Positions 34,902 to 46,079 of a stretch of 64,000 nucleotides of DNA are shown here, in pieces. Made by a program: the position numbers and the translations under genes. Under the pieces are notes generated by a model, which ran no database searches, was not told the DNA's origin, and saw nothing but the letters and a program-made list of their open reading frames with translations. The stretch's first letter is position 1. Every line of letters begins with the position of its first letter. Origin of the DNA: Halictus rubicundus (lineage: Eukaryota; Arthropoda; Insecta; Hymenoptera; Halictidae); assembly GCF_050948215.1 (NCBI RefSeq), contig NC_135152.1, positions 8,404,310 through 8,468,309 on the forward strand. The letters are read 5' to 3'.

Positions 34902-37263
34902 GAAGATTTCAAAATTCCACGGAACTTTCGCAGCCAAGCCCGACACGGAATTTCTCCCGGGGGACCGATTTTTTCAACCGGCTGGGAATCTATCTCCGGC
35001 ATAAATTCTCCGTAGCCGATGCCGCTGTTTTTGTTATCAACGGCCCCCGTATTTGCGCGAGCCTAGAGATCCATTCTTTACGGCCGGCGAATACGTTGCA
35101 AATGCGCCCCATAACACTCCGCGGCGAATACATTCGATAAATCACTGGCCCGAGTAAATGGCACGAGCTGAATGTGTCGTAATAGCCGCCTTTTTGCTAG
35201 TCCGATTTATTTTAACGAGAATCAGCCACGCGTTATAATTAATAAATGAACCCGAGCTATCAAGGTTCACCTGAGTCACTTTGAACGAACGGTGATCTCA
35301 TATCCATTAGTATTGTCGCATATTTTATGCCTACATTTTTATTTTGATTGTTGCGTACAATTACTCTCGCGTGACAATAAATGTCATATTTGTCATAAAG
35401 GGTGTAAGGAGATCAAAAGTGCCCCCCTGACCGAATTGAATTTGAGATAGGCCGTTCGATAGCTTATCCAAGGAAAATACTTTGTGCCAATTTTCAACCC
35501 TGTATGTCGACACGGGGGGTAGTAATGGGGTGACAATGAAAATCAGGTTTTCCCGTAATTTCTCTCATCCTCTCATCTCTCATCCCCCTAATTTAAACCA
35601 TTAGATTGCAGATCTATGAATTTTTTCAGAATTTTTAGCTTCGAAACCGAATTTTAAAAAATGAAAAACATTTTGAAATGCCGATTTCCAGACAGCCGCC
35701 AATCTTTCGCAAATTGTGAAGTTATAACATTGTGCACGTATGTACAAATAAGTGTACATGTAAGTTGTATAACTTACTTACAATTAGACCAACAAAAGGC
35801 GCCTTCCAAATTTTTATTGTACACAAAGATAAAAACTTTTCATATCTCAACCTTCACTTTCTTCTTTGCAGATCGCGACCAACATCAATTTCTAAGGAAT
35901 TATTTACGCAATTTCAAAAAAGTTATTAGTTTTTAATAGCTGAAAGTAAGTTTATGTTCCAAGTAAAAAACATTTTTCTTATTCATTCCCATAATTTTTG
36001 CACAGGGGGTGTACTTATTGTCTGACACACGTGCACTTCAATCCGAAACGTTGGAATTAAGTTGTGGAACAAAGGGTTAGGGTCGTCGCGAGTCGAATAG
36101 CAAGAGCCAGCATGAAAAAATTGTCAAAGCCAACAGCGAAACAGGGTGGAATGCTCGTGAGCGTTTTCTCGCATGAAATCTGAGGGTATCGAGGGCGCGG
36201 GACGCGAAATGAAAATTGAATTGTCAGATCCCGGCGAGTTTCGTCAGCTTTCGTTGATTATCGCGGGCTAATGCGGGGAAACGCGCGGATTCCCGTAGCA
36301 GGCTTTAAGCAGCTCACGGTACGCGGCCAGCATATTCTCCAGCTCGAGATTCTCGATTACCGGCTTTTTCGGCAGACTTTGCCTAGATTACACCTCGCGT
36401 CCAACGTTCTCTTATTTTTATTTTCCCTGGTTTTTCCTCCGCTCGCTCTCCCGGCCGCTGGTACGCGATCGACGCAATTTCGGCCCTCCGACGTTCGCAT
36501 CTATCTGCATGCAACAGGCGAGAGAGCCGGCCTCATTCGATTTGTATTTCGATGCACCTCGATATCCTTTAATCCTCTTGCCGCGTTTAAACTCCTATAG
36601 ATATGCTTCAGACTGCAGCGCGACCGCCAGCCTTTACGGACCGCATGTTCGCGTTTGTCTTTGTCCGAACGCGTTTACCGCGACGATTCCGACGCGGACC
36701 CGCAGTTCTAAACGAGTTCCGTGTAATAGCCCCGGCTTAAGACAGATTATTGAAGAGTTTGTGTTCTTCGCGAAACTACCCTCGTCGAAAGGAGCGAGAG
36801 CTGTTTCGACCGTTTCGTTGCTCGTTAAAACGGGGAAGCTTGTCGGAAGAAATATCGACCTTTTACGTTATAATAATCACTCGATGTACAGGCTGCCACC
36901 GATCCGGTGATACAAGCGGTTAGACTAACGGGTGCATTGTCATAGTAAAGCACGTTCATTGATTTTAAAAACATTTCAAATGCACGTTCACTTCTTAACC
37001 TTTGCTCCCGTATGCATGTCCGACAATCTGATAAAAATGTTTTTCAAACAAAAGACACAGCCGGTGATCGTGTGACAACAAATGGCGATCGGAAGAATTG
37101 GCAGAACATTTTATATGCAGTAACAGGTTAAGATTACGTTCATTTTTTTTTTTTTATGAAAATTTAATTCTTTTCTCACCAATCGATGCATTCTTATATT
37201 CTTTTTAGAAAAGCATTACGGGTCCTCGGTCGTAAATGTATAGACTGAAAGATAGTAAATAAA
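34902..37263. other. Mixed stretch, GC-rich at both ends
   Basis: GC-rich to about 35.15 kb, AT-rich to 36.03 kb, then a GC-rich block to 36.92 kb with frames up to 133 codons and no known domains. An AAAGGGTGTAAGG at 35397 and a GGGGGTGTAC at 36006 hint at transposon ends, but they do not pair well. Confidence 0.4.
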
Positions 37264-37464
37264 TAGACTGCGGATTTGACGCATTTATGACAAAAATGGG
37301 TGAGCACAATTTAAAGCTGTGGACAAATTAAAAAGATTTAAGGACGCCAGCGTATTGGTTTTAGCTTAATAAAATAGTTAAAGGAAGAAAGAAATTTTTA
37401 TTTCGCTCCTGTGTCTTGCAATCGATGCTAATATTTTTTATTTTGCATAAAGATCCGCAGTCTA
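37264..37464 (+). mobile_element. MITE family 2, full-length reference copy
   Basis: TA-GACTGCGGATTT opens the element and AGATCCGCAGTC-TA closes it, giving a 201-bp unit with TA on both sides. Terminal similarity extends through a TTATGCA-like segment. Internal landmarks are AAAAAGATTTAAGGACGCC and CTCCTGTGTCTTGCAATCGA. There is no reading frame of note. It is non-autonomous, probably mobilised by a TA-specific transposase; that is inference. Confidence 0.92.
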
Positions 37465-38546
37465 CTTATACAGACTAGATGAAGATAAGTCGATAAAAAA
37501 TATTTTCTTAACCGATGGCAACGAGAGCTGAGAAAAGCGAGCAAATACGAGCCCGCGAAGGACGAGCGTCTAGCAAATGAATCGAGCATAGCAATCGCAC
37601 GGATTCCTTTTTATGGCCGCGTAACCAGCTCCCCGGGGGGACATCTATAGTCGAGCAATATCCCGTACGCGATTCAGCGGGATTATTTGTCCGACTCCGA
37701 AATCACCGATATCCAACCTATATCCAAACATCCCTTTGATATCCAATCAACCAGTCCGGTGAATGGCGTCGTGCGCGTTTCAACATTGACAATCCGTTTT
37801 CCGTGAGAGCGCATTTCGCCGAACTTTATTGAACTTCATCGAGCTTTGCCGAGCCATCCGGCAACAATAGATGCTCCTCGAAGAATCCGTGCCACTTTCG
37901 CGAGACGCCGCGACGAGCCGCCGGGTAAAAGACGAATCTCCGATAAATACGGAAATGCGAGCATGTTGCGCGCACCGTACGCGGACGAAGCTATTTTGCC
38001 TGTCGATATTACACGCGGCCAGATCCCGCTCGGAAATGACGTCACCATCGTTCGAAAGCAAATCGCCGATTCCCGATTAATAGGCGCGATAGAGCCCGGG
38101 TATCTAATTGCTTTCTGCGATCATAAATTACGGCGCGCGGACCGGACGACCCGAAATTTGTCGCCCTTTGTCCCGTGGATGCAGCCCCCGGACCCCTGCA
38201 CCGTTGCAATCCCGTCCAGACGTCCTTTAAACCCCGCGTGACCACGCCTTCTTCACGATTATTGACGCTGCTTTTCCAAATCACTCGTCGGACAAGGGTT
38301 GACGGCGAAATTGAAGAGACTCTTCTAGGAACTCTTGTACACAGGATGTTCGAGTACAGGTGGGAGAAAATATAAGGGGTGGCTCTCCAGGACAATATAC
38401 GACGAAAATGAAGGATAAGAAAATTGTGATTTCGGCTTCATTTTGTAGTTATTATCGATTAAAAGTCCGCCTACAATGCGGCAACCCGACCAACAGAGGT
38501 GTACACGACAGTCACGTATGGAAGGGGGTCCTCGCTCGCAGTGGTT
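37465..38546. other. GC-rich block upstream of the retroposon
   Basis: CpG-rich DNA from about 37.5 to 38.34 kb with overlapping frames on both strands (up to 131 codons) and no domain. ATGACGTCACC at 38036 is a CRE-like palindrome, the same core as in the retroposon's target duplication. Confidence 0.4.
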
Positions 38547-38924
38547 AGGCTTTGACGTCACTCCCTTGACAGGGTGGGGAGCCCCTCGGGGCTCGGAGAG
38601 GTTCTCCGGGGCACGGGCGACACGAGCTGGGACTTGTGCGGGGGCTCTTGGGTGGGGGGACTCTGCGTGGGTGACCCGCACGGGGTCCTATTAGAGTAGG
38701 ATCACAGGGAAGTAGTTGTCAAGGGTAGAGTGGTGGTAAGTTGCATTCGATTTCTAGACCCCGACAGCTTCCCAATTAGCTCAGGGAGGCCACCGTGGGA
38801 TTTAGCGGGTATACCCGGCATTGCACACACCGCCGGGGAGTCCCGCATACCCCCGTTCCCCTCCCAGGGGGTTCGGGGGATGCGTAATGCATTTCCTTCA
38901 CGAAAAAAAAGGCTTTGACGTCAC
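38547..38924 (+). mobile_element. Retroposon insertion with target-site duplication and 3' A-run
   Basis: A 14-15-bp direct repeat (AGGCTTTGACGTCAC) stands at 38547-38561 and again at 38910-38924. Between them lies about 348 bp of GC-rich DNA ending in CACGAAAAAAAA. Direct repeats of variable length plus a 3' A-run are the signature of target-primed reverse transcription by a LINE, or of a SINE using LINE machinery. The insert has only short frames (about 60-72 codons) and no RT motif, so it would be a 5'-truncated 3' end or a SINE. A TAGCTCAGGGAGG at 38776 resembles a tRNA A box, but no well-placed B box follows. An R1-type LINE tail is my best guess, unproven. The perfect duplication implies a relatively young insertion. 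Confidence 0.8.
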
Positions 38925-38926
38925 AC

Positions 38927-38959
38927 GACATATAGATTCAATATATGTATATCACTGTA
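38927..38959 (+). mobile_element. Possible MITE family 1 end, degraded
   Basis: GACATATAGATT then AATATATG and ATCACTG-TA resemble the right terminus of family 1 with a short internal insertion. It lies just after the retroposon target-site repeat. Only about 33 bp is involved, so the assignment is tentative. Confidence 0.4.
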
Positions 38960-38988
38960 TTCGAGAATCCCAAAATTTTCGAGAACCC
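38958..38988 (+). repeat. 31-bp motif beside a MITE end, copy 1
   Basis: TATTCGAGAATCCC, an AAATTTTCG centre and GAACCC match 40201-40231 at 29 of 31 positions. It is followed by short CCCGA tandem units at 39011-39031. Confidence 0.8.
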
Positions 38989-40026
38989 GTGCCGAATGAA
39001 ATTCTGCACACGACCCGGCCCGACCCGACCCGATATTTTCGCGTACTCGCACACCTTCAATAATTATTCGCAATAAGAGACTCCTCGCTAATCCTCACCC
39101 TACACGACACATTCACAAGACCAAGAAATCTCCTATCGTGAACAATCACCTGCGTTACAAATGTCAAGCACTGGTTTAGGAGCACGCAGGGTAGACGCGA
39201 GGAGCCAGACAGCCAGCGTAAAATCTTGGAACCCGTGGGCCGCGCGATAAATGCAAAATGTATGTTTAAACAAGGACGTCCCGAGTAATATATCCGAGGA
39301 TATTCAGGGGCGACACGTAATTTGTGGCGTGTTTTACGAGCTCGTATTCAAGGGACGCGGATGGAGGGTAGTTCCAGGGGCTCGAAGAGGAGGAAGGCTT
39401 GCTCCTCGCGTTAATAGGGCCGAGCATTAGGTTATCTCTCCGAGGGGGTTAGCTTGGCCCGGGGGTGGCGGGATCTGGAATGGTGGTGCGGCCATGGTGG
39501 TTTGGCGATGGTGGTGGGTGTGCAGCTTGCCTGGGCCAGAGGATGGACGACGTCGGCCGCGCCGGTCGTGATTCGGTTGGACACGCGTATCTCTTTGATA
39601 TATTGCGGCCAGAGATGCGTTTTTTCCTCCGTCCCCTCCACCCCCGACCCCGACCGAACCTCGAACCCGTCGACTGAACTTCGGATCTCTCGTTCGGCTT
39701 TACTCTTTTTGCACTGTCGTCTCCCATTCCCGGCCCGTTTTCTCTCTTGTCTATGAACTTGGCAGCGAATTATGGCAGCCCCGCACGGGAAATATTGCGC
39801 CCCTTCATAAATCCGCATCCGCGGAAACTTTCCTGGCCCGCGATCGCGCGCGACGTCTGACCGAATCCCTATCTGGCTAGTTAATACGCCCCCGGTGACG
39901 GTCGAGGGACTGTCCACCTGGAATTCTGATTTCTACAACATTTACCATTTTTTCACGGGGAAAGAGACCAAGAACAGTTTTCTTTCGTTTTCTTTCGTTT
40001 CATTCAAGGTGGTCAAAATAGGACTA
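38989..40026. other. GC-rich block with CCCGA units
   Basis: (CCCGA)n-like sequence opens the stretch. A GC-rich block at 39.3-39.9 kb holds mutually overlapping frames on both strands (up to 161 codons) that look compositional. No gene recognised. Confidence 0.4.
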
Positions 40027-40152
40027 TACCATGAATACTCGATATATGTCAACAACATGGGCCTTGCCCAGCGACGTGTATCGTGCAGGAGACATACCAT
40101 CCAGGAGACGTATCATCCAGGTGTCGGCGACATATATAGAGAAATCACTGTA
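40027..40152 (+). mobile_element. MITE family 1, internally deleted copy
   Basis: The left end (TA-CCATGAATACTCGATATATG) is slightly degraded and the right end (ATATATAGAGAAATCACTG-TA) is intact. The middle is shortened, and a CATCCAGGAGACGTATCATCC segment shows a small internal duplication of the GGAGACGTA box. Confidence 0.9.
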
Positions 40153-40200
40153 CATAGAGATCCTCGGGAACTTTCGAATGTATTCTCGGGAATCCTGGTA

Positions 40201-40231
40201 TATTCGAGAATCCCGAAATTTTCGGGAACCC
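40201..40231 (+). repeat. 31-bp motif near a MITE end, copy 2
   Basis: This copy contains the perfect palindrome-like CCCGAAATTTTCGGG (40212-40226). Upstream, 40164-40195 holds two shorter relatives (CTCGGGAACTTTCG, TTCTCGGGAATCC), so it is the end of a small decaying array. Confidence 0.8.
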
Positions 40232-40859
40232 GACCGCTTTTTAACGTTTATATTCATTTGGAAATAATCTCGTGGAAAATCCTTTGTGTTTTTCTGTTCT
40301 GGACGCGGTGTAAATGAGAAGCGGACAGTGAAAATATGAGGACGGACGAGCTGAGAATGCACATTGCATCTGTACTCAACGTTGTTTGTTGCCATTAATA
40401 AAACTACTTTGTCGTGCTCGTACGCCGCCCGTTCAACCGTTTGTACGAGAGATTAAATATTAAAATCTCGGAGTAGCAGTTATTCGAACGATTGAAACTA
40501 CTAGCCGAAAGACCAAACTCGAATTCCGATAACGTAGTTTTACTTTTTGATCTTGTCATAGTTTACGTGTCGGAATTAATTAAATTTACCGGAACGCGTC
40601 TACTTCCGTATATAGCGTAAGTTAAACTCTTTGCTATGATGAAATTCAAAAGCAAGAATTTTGCTACTTGGAATAATGAAAATTCCTGCTTACTATTAAC
40701 GGCGAACTTTGTGAAACTGGTCGAGACTCGAATAAATACGATTATTCCATTTAATTTCATATCTCCTATTTTATGTCCAATAAACAGATACATAAAATAG
40801 TTATCAATAGTTATCAATTCCGATGACTTCAACTATATTTTACGACATTTTCAGTACAA
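40232..40859. other. AT-rich stretch between two MITEs
   Basis: Nothing recognisable. An 89-codon minus-strand frame (40563-40832) has no motif. Confidence 0.45.
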
Positions 40860-41035
40860 TACAGTGATTTCTCTATTGTATATGTCGCCAAGGCCTAGAT
40901 GGTAAACATCACGTGAAGCTGAAGAGGCATCGGACGCCGAGTAGTGTAAACATAACACAGCTCGGTTATGTCTCCTGGACGATACACGACGCTGACAAGA
41001 TCCGTGTTATTGACATATATCGAGAATTCACAGTA
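40860..41035 (-). mobile_element. MITE family 1 copy
   Basis: This copy is inverted relative to 22.2 kb: it begins TA-CAGTGATTTCTCTAT and ends ATATCGAGAATTCACAG-TA. It is 176 bp long, with GTCGCCAAGGCC near one end and the CGACGCTGACAAG box near the other. The frame open in other copies is broken here by a stop. Confidence 0.9.
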
Positions 41036-42447
41036 TTTGAAATGTAAATAAATTTCTTTTCAGTTCAAAACTTCCAACAACTTTAGAAATCACTCTTCAT
41101 GCTTATCTAATCTACAGAATTGTGTATTCTTCCAATTTCTGAGACTTTACACAGAACACTGTCTGCAAAATACCGCACTGCAGGACATGTGCAGTCCTCT
41201 ATTAGTAGACACATACTCTTTTATGTTGTTAACGATTATCTCCTTGGCAACAGTTAACTACCTTCTACTGTACCTTACTATAGGATTAAAAATGGTAGAA
41301 GAAGACCACGCTGAAAAGGCTGTATCATATCGTGCGTTAAGCACTTCTATGTTTGAACCTTAGGTGGTCTAGACACCCCAGGACCATGCTAGCTATCTTT
41401 TTCGTGGGTTTAAAAAATTAGATCATGTAGACAGCCTGAGCAACTCATGTTCGGTACTTTTTCTTTCAAAACTGCAGGATTGCATAAAGTTAGAATATTT
41501 TTTGCTTTTTAATCCTCGGACTCCTGCGAGTTCTAAGCCTATGCCGGGTCATTTCGTTTTCTTTCGATATAAGGCGACGGCTTGTGACCAGCTTCCGGAT
41601 GAAGAAGAACAAGATGGGATAGCGATTTTCTTATTTCGAAATAAAAAGCGTTGTCTTGTATCGGAATAAAATATTGACGGTCGCTCGTGCTTGTCCCCAC
41701 CGCGAGGGTTAATAAAAAATATCGGTAAAGCCTTCTTATAAAAGAACAAATGGCATGAATTAATCTGAAACTTCGTACGCGATATTATGCTTGTACCATG
41801 TCACTCAAATATATTTAAATCTATTCATTTAAAAATGCAGTTCGTATCGCTCGCGACATTTCTGCATTGACGTTGAACACGATATCTGTCATCCAGTTTA
41901 TATGACAGAAATTCCAATTAGACTTTATTTTATACACGCACGGTTATCGTTCATTGTACGATCAATGATAAAAGTTATTGAAAAAATTCCTGGAAATGCT
42001 AAAATGTGAAAAAGGAAGATTAGAATTTAATTCCAATTTTCATTTAGTTCCAACCACGCCCGATTCAAGGGGCAAAGTGAAACAATGAATTTCTTGAGGT
42101 AAACCAGATTCCTCGAAACACTTTTCGCTGGGTTCGCGAATCCTGAAGAGTACGTGGATACTTCCTCCCTTTTCTTTTCGCAAATTGTGCGACAGTGGCA
42201 GCATCGCCAGACGCTCCATTTTCGCGGACCCTGAAATTTGTCGCCGATCCTAAGCATTATGCCGAAGGTGGACGAGACAGTCCTGTCCCAAGGAATCCAA
42301 GAAGTTGCGAGTTTAAAGGCTAATACAGCTCCCCTTTTCTCGCGCTTTTGAAACCCACTTCGCTGGTCCGGTTAATTAATTAAAGTTAACTAAAGGGAGA
42401 CGGTCGGTGGAGGAAAGGCGGTAATGATCCAAAGGAATTTACGAGCA

Positions 42448-42448
<1 letters not shown>
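41036..42448. other. AT-rich stretch, GC-richer from about 42.1 kb
   Basis: No gene, RNA or repeat recognised. Frames do not exceed 76 codons before the GC-rich part. Confidence 0.45.

Positions 42449-42483
<35 letters not shown>
42449..42483 (+). repeat. (CT)n microsatellite
   Basis: About 17 CT units. The frames crossing it on both strands (Ser-Leu or Arg-Glu repeats) are artefacts. Confidence 0.97.
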
Positions 42484-42485
<2 letters not shown>

Positions 42486-45400
42486 CTGGAAAAAGAAAAG
42501 GATTCGAAGCAACGGGACGGCGAGAAGCACAGGCTTCGAACGAGAGCCGCGTTTTCTTTCGATTTGTACAAGAAGAAGTCTGAATGTGCCGTGTCGAAGA
42601 ACACGAAGTCCCCGGGCGCCGGTGAATTCCGATTCTCTCGGTACGTTTTAATTGCCGGTTTTAATGTGCTGCGGTGCCTCCGTTCACCATTGCGTGCCGC
42701 TTTGTTTACTTTCTTGGTCGGCGAAGAGACCGGCACGACAGAAAATTCTCGCCATTTAAAAAGCTTTTACGGTCGCCATGCCGGCGGAAACGGGAACCGT
42801 TGCGGCTTCAGAAGCGAGAGAGGCTCGAATAGTTCACGATAATTCTATTTTTCGAGACGGAACTCAATTAATCAACGAAGTTGTTCAACTCACGCCGCGG
42901 CCGCCCCGTAATGCTGGGATTCGTGAAGATTGAATTTACAACGGTGTGGGTCTTATTATATTACGGCCGGACGCCGGAAATATATACTTTCGGGAACATC
43001 GGGCATTTAGAGGACAGCCGCTGGAAAAAACGACTCTCCACGTTTTCATGCGGAAAGTTTGGAAACAGCAAAAGTGCCTTTACATTTAGCACTGAGCTGG
43101 AAAGATAGCAGAAGTGTTACAATGGGTGGACGTTATCAGAAACACTGTCGGAAAAATGTATTTTTCAACTGTGATGCATAGACAGGTGTTAAATGTGCAT
43201 TTTTTCCTTTCAAGCATTAATATTTCCTATAAAAATAATGAGAATTCAGTGAAGCATTTACGTAGACTATAAATTTGATATATGTAGAAATGATACCATA
43301 AAAAATCCACCTATTGACAAATTCATTTTATAATCACTTGTAGATTACAAGAATGTTTCTGATTCATCGCTGAACTAATTCACCATTGAATTTGCTATTG
43401 CTGTAAAACAATTTACTAAAATAAATATGTAATTCCCTGAGCATACAAGCTGGGATAATTAGGAATGGTAAATTAAGGTTGTCAAAAACCCTTTGAAACT
43501 CAATTGTAAAAAAGTACCTTTTAAAAAGTGTTAATAATTGTCTTGGTACACAATTATAGTTACGAAACAGACACGAATGAAATGAATTATTAATGTCGAA
43601 GTGGTCAGAACTTACGGAGAATAAATTTTTGGGTCGTGAGAGCGTGCCGAGCGAGTGTACGTGTCCAAACAGCGACTGATACGAATCGAGCCACCATCGG
43701 CGATAGCAGCAAATTGGAAGGAGGATTGATGAACGGTAATTATTAATGCGTGCCGGCGAATTAATAGCGGCGGTAACTTTTACAGGGGTCTAGGAGCAGC
43801 ACCGCCGCTCCCACGAATGCAGTACAGTCGCATGTCACGAAGACGTAGATCACGGAGTCGGCTGATCAGCGAAATGGATTTCCCTTTGTTACATTAAGGA
43901 CGCATTAGTAAAATCCGTCGGTCTTTTCGCGCGGTTTATCCACTGTGCCATGGTGTTACCGCCCGTGATAGGATTCCCGATCGCTGTAAATCACGGTTAA
44001 AGAAGAATTACAAGGCACGATGAATCCGTTAAGATTACGAATCTATTACCACCGACTGCCGAGATATCCAGCTGTCCAACAAGTCTTCTACCACATTTTG
44101 CTGTAACATATGCATGGCTCGGAACCCGATGTTATACCGAACCAAGTATAGATTTATTTAAGAGGTTGACTATCACACAATTGTCCACAAAATTCAGACA
44201 GAATCAGAACTAATTATTTCGTAATAGAAACTGTGGGAGAATAGGTAATATAAGAATAGAAACAGTTCAATAATAAAGAGATAATGGTACGTAAATGCAA
44301 CACTCGATACACGTTGTTCCCGCTTTCACACAACAACATATGCACGCGGCGATTCTAACCTAAAACCTCAGCGCTGCCAATTGTCGCGCGTCAAGCTCAC
44401 TGTACACACCGTTCAGACTCATTCGTACCAACCTCAAAACAGTGACAATATTCCAAGAATTTAAAAAATACTGTTGTATTATTTCATAAATGCCACGAAT
44501 GCAGAAAATATTTATTTGGAAATAAAAACTTTTTATTTCAATATAAAACTGTGAAGACGCCAGATGCATGGACTTAGGAACATCATTACATTATTTCCTA
44601 CGGAATAAATACTATTCCTGACGTACTAAAATTATTAAAAAGGAAGAGATACATTTTCACATAACTTACGTTTCTCACAATTGACAAAAAAAGAATGTAT
44701 TAGCCTGCGAATCACTTTAATTACTGGATGTACGGCACCAAATCCGTGGTTCCAGAGGAAAAAGGTTGCCTCGTTACTAAGAGGTCAATATACCCAACAT
44801 TTTATTCCCTAATTTCGTAAAAATGCAACACACACCAACGTGTTGCGAGTATCCCTCAAGGTCTCGGGGCGAGCGAAGCTCGAGTCGGAATTTCCTAGCG
44901 GCGCAGCCCGCGAAATTCGGATTTAATTATCGATCAAAAAGAGCTTCGTTAAAATTTCAAAACGTCCGGGGCCGCTCGCCGGGAGAGGGCGAGTCTCCTC
45001 CGGTTTCGTTTTTCCTGTCGGACGAGAGGAGCATTAGCCCCGGCTACCTAATATCCGTAATTTCCTAAGGGATTCCCCGGAACAGTGGCGTAGACCAGCC
45101 GTAAACGTTTTAATTTCCATTCCGGTATCGCCGGTATCGAGCGGCGATCGGGTAAAGAGGCTGCCGGTCGCCTGGCCGGCCGGATGCCTGCTAATCTACA
45201 ATTTACATGCTCTTCTGATTGCGTGTCCGAGACTCGCCGGACGATACCGGAGAGTGTTTCTCCCGGGATAACGGTTGACAACCACTGCTTCCTTCCTTCG
45301 TAACTCCGGATTAGCGTCACTATCGAGGGTACTAAATGTCCGATCGCTATCGTATAGCCCGGCCCGCTGATAACAGAGGAGAGCACGCACGCCTAACACG

Positions 45401-45598
45401 CCCGATTCTCGTGCTAATCACTTTTTTAATCCAATCCGTGATAGCGGCGAGGGTTAGCCGGTGGCTATAAATTGCACGATAAACTCTCTCCGGTGCGGTC
45501 GCTTCCCTTTTTTTCCACCCTGCCCCTACCCCCACCTACTCCCCACCATTCCTTTCTCTTTCCTCTTCTTCTTCTGGCGTCGACGCTCTTCCTACCCT
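42484..45598. other. GC-rich ends around an AT-rich centre
   Basis: GC-rich at 42.5-43.1 kb and 44.83-45.6 kb, AT-rich between. Frames up to 112 codons occur only in the GC-rich ends. No recognisable gene, and no family 1 or 2 MITE copy in this 3-kb interval. Confidence 0.4.
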
Positions 45599-45600
45599 CT

Positions 45601-45667
<67 letters not shown>
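45599..45667 (+). repeat. (CT)n microsatellite
   Basis: About 33 CT units, with one TTTCTCTTT interruption just upstream. It is the longest CT tract in the window and lies about 360 bp from the next one. Confidence 0.98.
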
Positions 45668-45671
<4 letters not shown>

Positions 45672-46029
45672 TTTTTTCTACGTTTTCTTCTTCGCTTTTT
45701 AATGTTGGTTAACCTACGAGACACTTTCAGCGGGACACCGCGTAAACGGCCGGGGATACTCTCTGTAATCTGCAGTTTTACACGAATCTCGGCAAACCCC
45801 TCCGAGCCAACCGCCGACAGAGATAATTATTCCAAAGCCTATCTTGTTTTTCGTTTTTCAACAAGAACGATTTACTCGGGGGGAACGCCGCGCCGGCCGT
45901 CCGGGGGGATAAAACGCCGTATCGTCGGGGTTTACTGCCAAGATCTACAAGGGCGGGCCCACGTTCCTTGCCCTAACCCGCGGTTAATGCGAAAACTTCC
46001 AACGAATCGCGCTTGTATCAGCTCCCATT
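45668..46029. other. GC-rich spacer between two CT microsatellites
   Basis: CpG-rich. A 130-codon frame (45702-46094) runs through into the second microsatellite and so is not trusted. Confidence 0.5.

Positions 46030-46077
<48 letters not shown>
46030..46077 (+). repeat. (CT)n microsatellite
   Basis: About 24 CT units, in the same strand orientation as the tract at 45.6 kb. Confidence 0.98.

Positions 46078-46079
<2 letters not shown>

Noticed and set aside
34746..35140. Frames with Glu-Pro, Ser-Pro, Ala-Arg or Gly-Leu dipeptide runs
   Set aside because: They are translations of the GAGCCC hexamer array, open in all frames.
35397..36015. Possible 620-bp transposon between GGGTGTAAGG and GGGGGTGTAC
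   Set aside because: The two ends do not pair as inverted repeats and no target duplication is visible.
38762..38885. TAGCTCAGGGAGG resembling a tRNA A box, with GGGTTCGGGGGA about 95 bp on as a B box
   Set aside because: The spacing is too long, the B box lacks its invariant A and CC, and no acceptor stem pairs. It lies inside the retroposon and at most hints at a SINE promoter.
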